Positions 55,725-63,521 of a stretch of DNA of 64,000 bases are shown here, one piece after another; position 1 is the stretch's first letter; every line of letters starts with the position of its first letter. Position numbers and translations under genes: made by a program. Origin of the DNA: Chersky-806 sp036502405 (GTDB taxonomy: Bacteria > Actinomycetota > Acidimicrobiia > IMCC26256 > JAENVU01); contig DASXYP010000025.1 of the NCBI GenBank assembly GCA_036502405.1, positions 1-64,000 on the forward strand, read 5' to 3'. The notes below the pieces were generated by a model, which saw nothing but the letters and a program-made list of their open reading frames with translations, ran no database searches and was not told where the DNA came from.

Positions 55725-56606
55725 ATGCGTTTCAGCGTGGGGCTTCCCGTCGATCACGTCGACGCCGAGAGCGAGCTCGTCACCGGGCCGGCGATCGCGG
55801 AGATGGCCGCCGCGGCCGAAGCTGCGGGCTTCGACGCCGCCTACGTCACCGACCATCCGGCCGCCGACCAGCAGTGGCTCGTCGGTGGAGGTCACCACGC
55901 GCTCGAGCCGCTCGTGGGGCTCGCGTTCGCGGCCGCGTCGACCACGACGCTGCGCCTGCAGACCCACGTGTACGTGGCCGCGTACCGCAACCCGTTTCTC
56001 GCGGCCAAGGGGGTCGCCACGCTCGACGCGCTGTCCGGGGGCCGCGTGATCCTCGGCGTCGCGGCCGGCTACCTGCGGCCGGAGTTCGGTGCGCTGGGGG
56101 TCGACTTCGACGAGCGCAACGAGCTGCTCGACGAGTGCATCGAGGTCATGCGCCGGGTGTGGACCGAGGACGAGGTCGAGTTCGAGGGTCGCCACTTCAA
56201 GGCCCGCGCGGTCACGCAGCGGCCCCGGCCCGCGAGCCGGCCGACGGTGCCGATCTGGATCGGCGGGAACAGTGCGCGCGCGATGCGGCGGGCGGTCGAG
56301 CTCGGCGACGGCTGGGTGCCGTTCCCGAACCCGCCGGCTGCCGCCCGCGCCACCAAGACGCCGGCGATCACGTCGATGATCGAGCTCGCGGAGCGGTTGG
56401 GTGCGGCCCGAGACCACGCCGACAAGATCGGGCGCACCGCGCCGCTCGAGGTCTGCTTCGCGCCTTTCGGCCTCGAGGACGACCCGAAGGACTACGAGGC
56501 GGCCGGGGTGACGTGGCTCGCGGTGCAGTTCGACGGTCACACGACTCGCGCCGGGTGGATCGACCGGATGCGCGAATACGCGGCGACGATGATCGGGGGC
56601 GGCTGA
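55725..56606 (+). CDS. LLM-class F420-dependent oxidoreductase (TIGR03619-like)
   Basis: 293 residues: AEAAGFDAAYVTDHPAADQQW, L-R-L-Q-T-H-V-Y-V, GVATLDALSGGRVILGVAAGYLRPEF and the C-terminal P-I-W-I-G-G-N-S-A-R-A. These are the usual barrel segments of the F420 LLM group. ATG is 6 nt after TAGCGT (55713-55718). Its TGA overlaps the nitroreductase ATG; with it and the lipid kinase it forms an operon. Confidence 0.9.
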   Translation: MRFSVGLPVDHVDAESELVTGPAIAEMAAAAEAAGFDAAYVTDHPAADQQWLVGGGHHALEPLVGLAFAAASTTTLRLQTHVYVAAYRNPFLAAKGVATLDALSGGRVILGVAAGYLRPEFGALGVDFDERNELLDECIEVMRRVWTEDEVEFEGRHFKARAVTQRPRPASRPTVPIWIGGNSARAMRRAVELGDGWVPFPNPPAAARATKTPAITSMIELAERLGAARDHADKIGRTAPLEVCFAPFGLEDDPKDYEAAGVTWLAVQFDGHTTRAGWIDRMREYAATMIGGG

Positions 56607-57286
56607 TGGAGCTCGACCAGGTGATGCGCACGACCGGCGCGGTGCGGGCCTTCACCGACGCGCCCGTGGACGACGCCGCGATCGCGCGCGTGCTCGAACG
56701 TGCCCGCTTCGCCCCGAGCGGCGGCAACCGGCAGCCCTGGCGGGTCGTGGTGGTGAAGGACCCGGAGCAGCGCCGCGCGATCCGGGACCTCGTCGCGCTC
56801 GGTTGGCGCGAGTACGTCGCGTTCGTCGAGGCCGGCCAGGTCCCGTTCGGCCCCGGGCCCGACGGGACGCCCAACCGGTCGCACATCGACCTCGAGGCCG
56901 CGCGCGCCACGCCGCGCCCCGCGGCGTTCGTGGACACGCTCGACCGCGTGCCGGCGCTGCTCGTCATCGGTGCCCACCTGCCGAGCCTCGCGGTGCTGGA
57001 CTGGGGGCTCGAGCGCCAGAGCATCGTCGGGGGAGGCTCGGTGTACCCGTTCGCCCAGAACCTGCTCCTCGCGGCGCGCGACGAAGGGCTCGGTGGGGTG
57101 CTCACCTCGTTCCTCGCCCGCCAGGAGCCCGCGGCGCGGGCGGTGCTGCGCATGCCACCGGACGTCGGGCTCGCCGCGGTCGTCGCGCTCGGCGTCCCCG
57201 ACCGGTTCCCTACGCGCCTCACTCGACGGCCGGTCGACGAGTTCGCGACGGTCGACCGGTTCGACGGTCCGCAGTTCCGTGGCTGA
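56606..57286 (+). CDS. Nitroreductase-family FMN oxidoreductase
   Basis: 226 residues: M-R-T-T-G-A-V-R-A-F-T-D, RFAPSGGNRQPWRVVVV (FMN phosphate and ring contacts), GSVYPFAQNLLLAARDEGLGGVLTSF and the C-terminal A-L-G-V-P-D. FMN-dependent, NAD(P)H-using, dimeric in the family. Physiological substrate unknown. Overlaps genes on both sides (1 nt and 8 nt). Confidence 0.9.
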   Translation: MELDQVMRTTGAVRAFTDAPVDDAAIARVLERARFAPSGGNRQPWRVVVVKDPEQRRAIRDLVALGWREYVAFVEAGQVPFGPGPDGTPNRSHIDLEAARATPRPAAFVDTLDRVPALLVIGAHLPSLAVLDWGLERQSIVGGGSVYPFAQNLLLAARDEGLGGVLTSFLARQEPAARAVLRMPPDVGLAAVVALGVPDRFPTRLTRRPVDEFATVDRFDGPQFRG

Positions 57287-58655
57287 GCCGGAGCGGCCGG
57301 CGGCCTCGCGCCGGGTCACGGCCGTCGTAGCGCTGATCGGGTACGCGGCCACGGTGATCGCGATCCTCGTGCTGCTGAGCAACGACGTGCTCGCACTGGT
57401 CGGGGCGTGGGTCGCCGCGATCGTCGCGGCCGTCGCCGGGTTCACCGCTGCGACGCGACGCGGGACCCCACGGGTGGTCGCGACGGTGATCGCGGTCGTG
57501 ATGGTCGCGCTCGCGGCGTTGATCCTGCTCCGCAAGCGCACGGTGCTGGAGCTGGTGGTCGTCGTCGTGCTGCTGGTCGCGGCCACGCTCGCGGCGCGCT
57601 ACGCGGTGGGCGCGGATCCGAAGACCATGCGCACGCGGCGACCGCCCGGCGTGCGGGTGGGTGCAGCGCAGCGACCGGTGCTGCTGATGAACCCGAAGTC
57701 CGGCGGCGGCAAGGTCGACAAGCACCACCTGGTCGACGAGGCGCACCGCCGGAGCATCGAGCCGGTGCTGCTCGGTCCCGGCGACGACCTCGAGGAGCTC
57801 GCCCGGGAAGCGGTCGCGCGCGGCGCGGACGCGATAGGTATGGCGGGCGGCGACGGCTCGCAGGCCCTGGTCGCGTCCATCGCGGTCGAGCACGACCTGC
57901 CCTACGTCTGCGTGCCGGCAGGGACCCGCAACCACCTCGCGCTCGACCTCGGCGTGGATCGCGACGACGTGGTCGGCTCCCTCGACGCGTTTGCCGAGGG
58001 GTACGAGCGCCGGGTCGACGTCGGCCGGTGCGCCGGGCGCGTCTTCGTCAACAACGTCTCGCTCGGCGTCTACGCCCGGGTGGTCCAGTCCGACGCGTAC
58101 CGCGACAACAAGCTCGGGACCGTCGCGGAGATGCTCCCGCAGCTGCTCGGTCCGCAGAGCACGCCGTTCGACCTCGAGTACCTCGGTCCCGGAGGCACCG
58201 CCCACGAGTCCGCCGACCTCATGCTCATCTCGAACGGCCGCTACCGCTTGGATCGCATCGGCGGGTTCGGCTCCCGGGTCCGGATGGACTCGGGCAAGCT
58301 CGGCGTGGTCGTGGTGAAGGTCCGCGGTGGGGCGGACGTCGCCGCGCTGGTCGCGGCGCAGACCGCGGGAACGGTGTCGCGGTTCCGCGGGTGGCGCGAG
58401 TGGGACGCCGACCGCTTCGAGGTCCGTTCCGGCCAGTCGATCGAAGCCGGTGTCGACGGCGAGGCGCTGCACTTCGACTCGCCGCTGCGCTTCGAGATCG
58501 TCCCGAGCGCGCTGCGCGTGCGCGTCGCCCCGCACCATCCGGGGTACTCCCCGGCTGCGCTGGCCGAGTCCGTTCGCCACGGCGGCATCCGCAACCTCGT
58601 CGCCGTCGCGGCGGGTCGGGACCCGGGCGGCCCGGGCTCGTCCGAAGAGGTGTAG
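57279..58655 (+). CDS. Membrane-anchored diacylglycerol kinase-type lipid kinase
   Basis: 458 residues from a GTG that overlaps the nitroreductase end by 8 nt. Residues 1-115 hold about four membrane helices, then a YegS/DgkB catalytic domain: N-P-K-S-G-G-G-K, G-G-D-G-S-Q, P-A-G-T-R-N-H-L-A and the C-terminal beta domain with D-G-E-A-L. Soluble relatives are about 300 residues, so the helical front is an added anchor. Phosphorylates diacylglycerol or a related lipid at the membrane. Confidence 0.88.
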   Translation: MAEPERPAASRRVTAVVALIGYAATVIAILVLLSNDVLALVGAWVAAIVAAVAGFTAATRRGTPRVVATVIAVVMVALAALILLRKRTVLELVVVVVLLVAATLAARYAVGADPKTMRTRRPPGVRVGAAQRPVLLMNPKSGGGKVDKHHLVDEAHRRSIEPVLLGPGDDLEELAREAVARGADAIGMAGGDGSQALVASIAVEHDLPYVCVPAGTRNHLALDLGVDRDDVVGSLDAFAEGYERRVDVGRCAGRVFVNNVSLGVYARVVQSDAYRDNKLGTVAEMLPQLLGPQSTPFDLEYLGPGGTAHESADLMLISNGRYRLDRIGGFGSRVRMDSGKLGVVVVKVRGGADVAALVAAQTAGTVSRFRGWREWDADRFEVRSGQSIEAGVDGEALHFDSPLRFEIVPSALRVRVAPHHPGYSPAALAESVRHGGIRNLVAVAAGRDPGGPGSSEEV

Positions 58656-58664
58656 GAATCCACC

Positions 58665-59615
58665 ATGGAGCAGCGGCCGCCGCACCCCGACGACGGGCGG
58701 GTTCCGCCGACCACGGCCGTCGTCCCGTGGACCCGGCCCGAGCCGCCCGTGCTCGGCCTGACCGGCTTCCTGCGCCGGGCGAGTGACCTCGGCCTCGGCG
58801 CCGCGAGCATCGCGACGACGGCGGCGGTGGACGCGATCGAACGCTTCGTCCCGGGCGAGCCGGCCGACCCCGAGGACGAGGTGTCGGCCCCCGGGCTGGT
58901 GCGGCTGGTTCCGGGCGCGCTGATGGGCGCCGGTCTGGTCGCGCAGCGTCGCATGCTCGACGTCTCCGCCCGCGTCGAGCGCGGGCTCGCCGGGGTCGCC
59001 GCCTCGCTCGCCCGGGCTCCGATCGTGGGCGGTCCCGTCCGGGCGACCGAGGGCTACCTCGAGCGCTGGAGCGACGCGGGCGAGGTGGAGCAGGCGCGCA
59101 ACCGCGCGCTGGTGACCGAGTTCGTCCGCCGGCTCGCTCCGGAGCTCGCGACGGCGGTGGTCGCGCAGCTCGACATGAACTCGCTCATGGGCCAGCTGCC
59201 GATCGATGCGGTCGTGGCGACCGTCGACATCGACGCCCTGCTCGACCGCGTGAACGTCGAGGGCATCATCGACCGGGTCGATGTCGAGAAGATCATCGAC
59301 CGGGTGGACGTGGAGAAGATCATCGACCGGGTGGACGTCAACGCGATCGTCGGGCGGGTCGACGTCCAGGGGATCATGGGCCGGGTCGACATCGCGCCGA
59401 TGGCGCAGGAGATCATCGCCGAGGTCGACATCGGCGCGATCGTGCGCCAGTCGACCGGGTCGATCACCGGCGACGCGGTGGACGGCGGCCGCGTGACCGC
59501 GATGCGGCTCGACGGGTTCGTCGACCGCGTGACCGACCGGATCCTGTTGCGACGCAAGACGCGCAACCTCGTGGTACCGGGCTACGACCCCGAGGCGCCC
59601 GAGGAGGACGCGTGA
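58665..59615 (+). CDS. Nonapeptide-repeat envelope-associated protein, unknown function
   Basis: 316 residues. Pro-rich start, a hydrophobic Gly/Ala segment (about 75-95), then at about 185-245 six consecutive nine-residue units of the form D-R-V-D-V-E-K-I-I, the last ones drifting (G-R-V-D-V-Q-G-I-M). The C terminus R-I-L-L-R-R-K-T-R ends before an acidic tail. Similar proteins are found beside RDD genes in other Actinobacteria but have no assigned role. Overlaps the RDD gene (GTGA). Confidence 0.8.
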   Translation: MEQRPPHPDDGRVPPTTAVVPWTRPEPPVLGLTGFLRRASDLGLGAASIATTAAVDAIERFVPGEPADPEDEVSAPGLVRLVPGALMGAGLVAQRRMLDVSARVERGLAGVAASLARAPIVGGPVRATEGYLERWSDAGEVEQARNRALVTEFVRRLAPELATAVVAQLDMNSLMGQLPIDAVVATVDIDALLDRVNVEGIIDRVDVEKIIDRVDVEKIIDRVDVNAIVGRVDVQGIMGRVDIAPMAQEIIAEVDIGAIVRQSTGSITGDAVDGGRVTAMRLDGFVDRVTDRILLRRKTRNLVVPGYDPEAPEEDA

Positions 59616-60094
59616 CGGCGGCGACGAGCAGCCCGATCCGGAACGCGACCGCGCGCGGCCTCCAGGGCAAGCGCGCCGGGATCGCGAGCCGGGTGACGGC
59701 AGACGCGATCGACTGGGGCATCGTCGTGCTGATCTACGTCGGCATCCTGGTCTGCGTGGCGCTCGCCGACTACCTCGTCGGCAGCGGCAGCTTCCACGTG
59801 CCGCGTCCGCCCGCCGGGGTCACGCTCGGGTCCGAATGGGTGATCGCGGTCCTGTACCTCACCGCAGGATGGACGGGCACGAACCGGACCATCGGCAAGA
59901 GCGTGATGGGCCTCCGCGTGGTCACGAACCGGGGCCAGCTGCTGCGCCCACGCCGCTCGTTCCTCCGCGCCCTGATCTGCGCCACGCTCGGCGCGATCGC
60001 GCTCGCGTGGGTGATCGTGAGCCGTCGAAGGGCCGGGATCCACGACATCGCGGTGCGCACCTCCGTCGTCTACGACTGGACGACCGCGACCTAG
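59612..60094 (+). CDS. RDD-family membrane protein
   Basis: 160 residues: GIASRVTADAIDWGIVVLIYVG carries the family's Arg-Asp-Asp-type opening (here R-x3-D-x2-D), then three membrane helices and T-N-R-T-I-G-K-S-V-M-G-L-R-V-V-T, which is diagnostic. Function generally unknown; some members are linked to ion or compound transport. GTG start overlaps the repeat-protein gene by 4 nt. Confidence 0.88.
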   Translation: MTAATSSPIRNATARGLQGKRAGIASRVTADAIDWGIVVLIYVGILVCVALADYLVGSGSFHVPRPPAGVTLGSEWVIAVLYLTAGWTGTNRTIGKSVMGLRVVTNRGQLLRPRRSFLRALICATLGAIALAWVIVSRRRAGIHDIAVRTSVVYDWTTAT

Positions 60095-60156
60095 GTCATA
60101 CCGCGGCCGTCGTCGCGCCGGTACGCTCCCGCCCGAGACGGGCAAAGGGGGAGACC

Positions 60157-60756
60157 ATGGGCATCGATCACCCGGATCCGACGCTGGACGAGGCCGCAGG
60201 TGAGGTGGCGAGGGTCTGGTGGGTGGTGCTGGTCATCGGCATCATCTTCACCGTCTTCGGCTTCGTGATGCTGTTCAACGTGGCCGCGGGGGCGACGGCG
60301 ATCGCGATCATCGTCGGCGCGTTCCTGATCTTCGACGGGCTGGTCGAGATGGTCTCCGGCGGACGCCGCGGCGGTTCGCGCGCGTGGGCGGTCGTGCTCG
60401 GGATCCTGGTCGTGATCGGCGGGATCGTCGTCATCTCCTGGCCCGGCGTGACGTTCCTCGCGATCGCGGTGATCTGGGGGATCACGTTGCTCGTCGGCGG
60501 GATCGCACGCGTCGTCGCCGCGGCCATGCTGCGCGGCTACGGCTGGGGCTGGCTCGTGGTGCTCGGCGTCGTCGAGGCGATCCTCGGCATCCTGATGCTG
60601 GCGTGGCCGGACGTGACCGCGTACGTCATCCTGCTGCTGATCGGGATCTACTCGATCATCGCCGGTCTGCTGCAGATCCTGCTGTCCTTCCAGCTGAAGA
60701 AGGCGCCCGAGCGCCTCGCGGCGCTTCAGGACCGCGGCACCGACCTCGCGTTCTGA
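60157..60756 (+). CDS. HdeD/DUF308-family membrane protein
   Basis: 199 residues with six membrane helices: W-W-V-V-L-V-I-G-I-I-F-T-V-F-G, FLIFDGLVEMVSGGRRGGSRAW, GIVVISWPGVTFLAIAVIWG and ILGILMLAWPDVTAYVILLLIGIYSIIAGLLQI, the duplicated three-helix pattern of HdeD. Linked to acid resistance in enterobacteria, but broadly distributed without known function. AAAGGGGGAG ribosome site; TACGCT 31 nt upstream as -10. Confidence 0.9.
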   Translation: MGIDHPDPTLDEAAGEVARVWWVVLVIGIIFTVFGFVMLFNVAAGATAIAIIVGAFLIFDGLVEMVSGGRRGGSRAWAVVLGILVVIGGIVVISWPGVTFLAIAVIWGITLLVGGIARVVAAAMLRGYGWGWLVVLGVVEAILGILMLAWPDVTAYVILLLIGIYSIIAGLLQILLSFQLKKAPERLAALQDRGTDLAF

Positions 60757-60771
60757 CCCGAACGAGTCCGG

Positions 60772-62064
60772 TCAGTCCAGGAGGCGGGCGCGGCGCTCGA
60801 GATCGGCGCGGAAGTCCGGGTGCGCAATCGCGGCGAGCGCAAGTGCTCGCTCGCGCACGGTGCGGCCGCGCAGGTGGGCGACGCCGTGCTCGGTCACCAC
60901 GAGGTCCAGCTGGTGGCGCGGGGTCGTGACGAGCATCCCCTCGGGGAGCGCGGGCACGAGGCGCGAGATGACCTCGCCCGCGACGGTCGCAGTCGACGGC
61001 AGGCAGATCACGGCCCGGTCGCCGAGCTCGAGCCCGGAGACCGACACGAAGTCCTCGTGCCCGCCGATCCCGGAGAACTGGCGGCCGTTGAGCGAGTCGG
61101 CGGTGACCTGACCCCACAGGTCGACGGCGAGGGCGCCGTTGATCGTCACCATGTCCACGTTGCGGGAGATCGTCTCCGGTGAGTTGACGATGTCGACGGG
61201 GAGGAAGCGCACCTCGTCGTTGCCATCGAGCCACTCGTAGAGCTCGGAGGTCCCGGCCGCGAACGTCGTGACCGAGAACCCGTCGAACTGCCCCTTGCGC
61301 GCGTTGGTGACCTTGCCCGCGCGGTGCAGGCGCATCAGACCGGTCGTGAACATCTCGGAGTGCACCCCGTAGTCACCGGCGTCGCCGTCGGCGAGCAGCG
61401 CGACGACCATGTCCGGGATCCCCCCGATGCCGATCTGCAACGTCGAGCCGGAATGGATGAACGGCTGGACGTTCTCCGCGATGGTGCGCTCGATCGGGCT
61501 CGGGTCCGCGGTGGCGAGTGCGTAGGGCTGCGCGTGGGTCTCGACGACGAAGTCGACCTCGTCGACGTGCAGGCGGTGGGGGAACTCGGGCTCGAGCCCG
61601 GCGGTGCGCGGGAAGTGGGGTGAGGACTCGGCGACGACGAAGCGCTGCGGATCGGCGACCACGCGGCGCAGCTCGTACCAGGCCGCGCCCGAGTGCAGGG
61701 AGAGGCTCATCCAGCCGTCGGCGTCGGGCGCCGACACCGCGGCCGCGACGACCCGGGGGTGGAACCGCTCGACGATCGGGGAGAACCGCCGGAAGTCCGA
61801 GGGGATGAACTCGACGTTGGCGCCGGTGTCGCGCAGGTAGCGCTCGGCGGGTCCGTAGAACCCGGACAGGAGCCGCACGCCGGGCCGCGTGAACAGCTCG
61901 TAGAGGTCGGTCAGCAGCGCGCCGAAGACCTGGAGATCTTCGAAGTCGTCCCGCGCGCCGAGCGCGTGGAGGAACGTCCCCGGGATCCCGGGACCCAACG
62001 GGACCGCGATGCGGTCCCGGCTACGGACCGCGGCCACTGCCGCCTGCATCGACGCGATGGGCAT
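60772..62064 (-). CDS. Acetyl-CoA hydrolase/4-hydroxybutyrate CoA-transferase family protein
   Basis: 430 residues. N-terminal CoA-transferase half with I-P-S-D-F-R-R-F; C-terminal half with the glycine loop G-I-G-G-I-P-D and a Glu in V-H-S-E-M-F that would carry the CoA thioester. The block V-T-A-D-S-L-N-G-R-Q-F-S-G-I-G-G is typical of the Cat1/AbfT group. Moves CoA between short acyl groups. Followed at 5-nt distance upstream by an alpha/beta hydrolase and MarR gene on the same strand. Confidence 0.92.
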   Translation of the reverse strand: MPIASMQAAVAAVRSRDRIAVPLGPGIPGTFLHALGARDDFEDLQVFGALLTDLYELFTRPGVRLLSGFYGPAERYLRDTGANVEFIPSDFRRFSPIVERFHPRVVAAAVSAPDADGWMSLSLHSGAAWYELRRVVADPQRFVVAESSPHFPRTAGLEPEFPHRLHVDEVDFVVETHAQPYALATADPSPIERTIAENVQPFIHSGSTLQIGIGGIPDMVVALLADGDAGDYGVHSEMFTTGLMRLHRAGKVTNARKGQFDGFSVTTFAAGTSELYEWLDGNDEVRFLPVDIVNSPETISRNVDMVTINGALAVDLWGQVTADSLNGRQFSGIGGHEDFVSVSGLELGDRAVICLPSTATVAGEVISRLVPALPEGMLVTTPRHQLDLVVTEHGVAHLRGRTVRERALALAAIAHPDFRADLERRARLLD

Positions 62065-62069
62065 GGCGC

Positions 62070-62939
62070 TTACCCGAGCGCGTCGAGGACGTCGCCGACG
62101 TGGGAGATCGTGCCGAGGTGCCCCGCACCCGACCACACCGTCAGGGTGGCGCCCGGTACCCGCTCGGCCAGCTCCTCTCCATGGCGCAGCGGGACCATCG
62201 TGTCGGCGTCGCCATGGAAGACGGCCATCGGCGTCTCGATCGACCCGAGATCGAAGCCCCACGGCCGCGCGATGGCGGCGTAGTCGGCGACGACGCCGTG
62301 CGCGCCGTGCAGGAAGGCCTGTGTGAAGAGCGCCATCGCCTCTCGCGGAGAGCCGAGCGTGGGCACCACCGCCCGGTCGCTCGGGCCGAGCTGCTTCTCG
62401 AAGCTGCGCATCGCGATCTTCGGGCTGATGCGCGCGCCGAGGCCGCTGGCCCCGAGGAGGAACCGCGCGACGGCCGGGTGGGTGGTGGAGAGCTCGAGCA
62501 TCTGGCGGTCGGTCTTCTCGGACTCGTCGATCGTCGCCCAGGCCCCGATCTGTCCCATCCCGGCGGCCACCGCGGTCGTCGTCACACGGTCGTCGAGCAG
62601 CGCGGCGCACGCGACCGCGTAGGGACCGCCGCCCGAGTAGCCCCAGACCGCGAAGCGGTCGATCCCGAGCGCGTCCGCGAGCGCGGCGACGTGCGCCGGG
62701 TATTCGGCGATCGTCCACGCGGTGACGCGACTCGAGATGCCGACGCCGGGACGGTCGGGCGCGACGAGGCGCAGGCCGCGCTCGGCTGCCGCGGCGTCGG
62801 CCCAGGCGAAGCCCGCGCCGCACGCGGGGGTTCCGTGGAAGACCATCACCGGCGTGCCCGTCGGGTCGCCGTAGTCGTAGACACCGACCACGGCACCGTC
62901 GACGTCGACCGCGCGCGGCTCGGGCACCCCGCCCGGCAC
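62070..62939 (-). CDS. Alpha/beta hydrolase
   Basis: 289 residues from GTG. Oxyanion F-H-G-T-P, nucleophile elbow G-Y-S-G-G-G with Ser, acid in HGDADTMVP and catalytic His in SGAGHLGTI: a complete Ser-Asp-His triad. Between MarR (7 nt upstream) and the CoA-transferase (5 nt downstream), so one operon under MarR control is likely. Substrate unknown; an ester or thioester product feeding the transferase would fit. Confidence 0.9.
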   Translation of the reverse strand: MPGGVPEPRAVDVDGAVVGVYDYGDPTGTPVMVFHGTPACGAGFAWADAAAAERGLRLVAPDRPGVGISSRVTAWTIAEYPAHVAALADALGIDRFAVWGYSGGGPYAVACAALLDDRVTTTAVAAGMGQIGAWATIDESEKTDRQMLELSTTHPAVARFLLGASGLGARISPKIAMRSFEKQLGPSDRAVVPTLGSPREAMALFTQAFLHGAHGVVADYAAIARPWGFDLGSIETPMAVFHGDADTMVPLRHGEELAERVPGATLTVWSGAGHLGTISHVGDVLDALG

Positions 62940-62946
62940 GCTCAGG

Positions 62947-63417
62947 TCACCGCGGCGGATCGTCGGTCGCGCGCAGCTTGTCGAGCGCGCGCTCGAGCAC
63001 CGCGAGCTCGGTCGCGTCGAGGCGGTCGAACATCTCGCGCTGGAGGTCGTCCAGGTGCACGTCGAGCGCCTCGTCGAGCTTGCGCTCGCCCGCGTCGCTG
63101 AGCACGACCCACTGGACCCGGCGGTCGCTCGGACAGGACTCGCGCTCCACGAGCCCGGCGGCGACCATGCGGTCCACCAGGCGGGTCGTGCCACCGCTGG
63201 TGAGCCCGAGCTGGGTGGCCAGCTCGCTCATGTTGAGCCGGTCGCCGGGGGAGCGGCCGACCCGCAGCAGGACCTCGAAGAAGGGCCCGCTGATCCCGCA
63301 GGCCGTCTCGAGCGAGCCGCTGAACGCCCGGTCGAGCCGGCGGTGGGCCTCGTGGAGCAGGCCGAACGCACGGATGCGCTCGTCGTCCCGGGCCTCGGTG
63401 GTCGCTTGGGTCTTCAC
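62947..63417 (-). CDS. MarR-family transcriptional regulator
   Basis: 156 residues: winged helix with LNMSELATQLGLTSGGTTRLVDRMVAAGLVERESCPSDRRV and dimer helices at both ends. The GTG at 63417 is 7 nt after a minus-strand TATCCT box. The frame runs on to 63537 across the operator region, but that part is unlikely to be protein. One Cys (in RESCPSDRR) is present. Divergent from YceI copy 2, with a palindrome between. Confidence 0.9.
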   Translation of the reverse strand: MKTQATTEARDDERIRAFGLLHEAHRRLDRAFSGSLETACGISGPFFEVLLRVGRSPGDRLNMSELATQLGLTSGGTTRLVDRMVAAGLVERESCPSDRRVQWVVLSDAGERKLDEALDVHLDDLQREMFDRLDATELAVLERALDKLRATDDPPR

Positions 63418-63463
63418 ATCGCCCAGGATACCAGGTCTTGCTTGACACGTCATTATCTGTATG

Positions 63464-63477
63464 AGAAGATATCTTCT
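63464..63477. promoter_or_regulatory. MarR operator candidate
   Basis: AGAAGATATCTTCT is a perfect 14-bp palindrome midway between the divergent MarR and YceI genes. TTGACA at 63442-63447 is a consensus -35 for the YceI direction, with the palindrome at the -10 region, an arrangement fit for repression. Confidence 0.7.
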
Positions 63478-63521
63478 AGTACAACATCTGATCACGCAAC
63501 TACTTGACCCGAGGAGCACGC

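Noticed and set aside
61925..61940. AGATCTTCG inside the CoA-transferase gene
   Set aside because: No adjacent complementary stem; ordinary codons.
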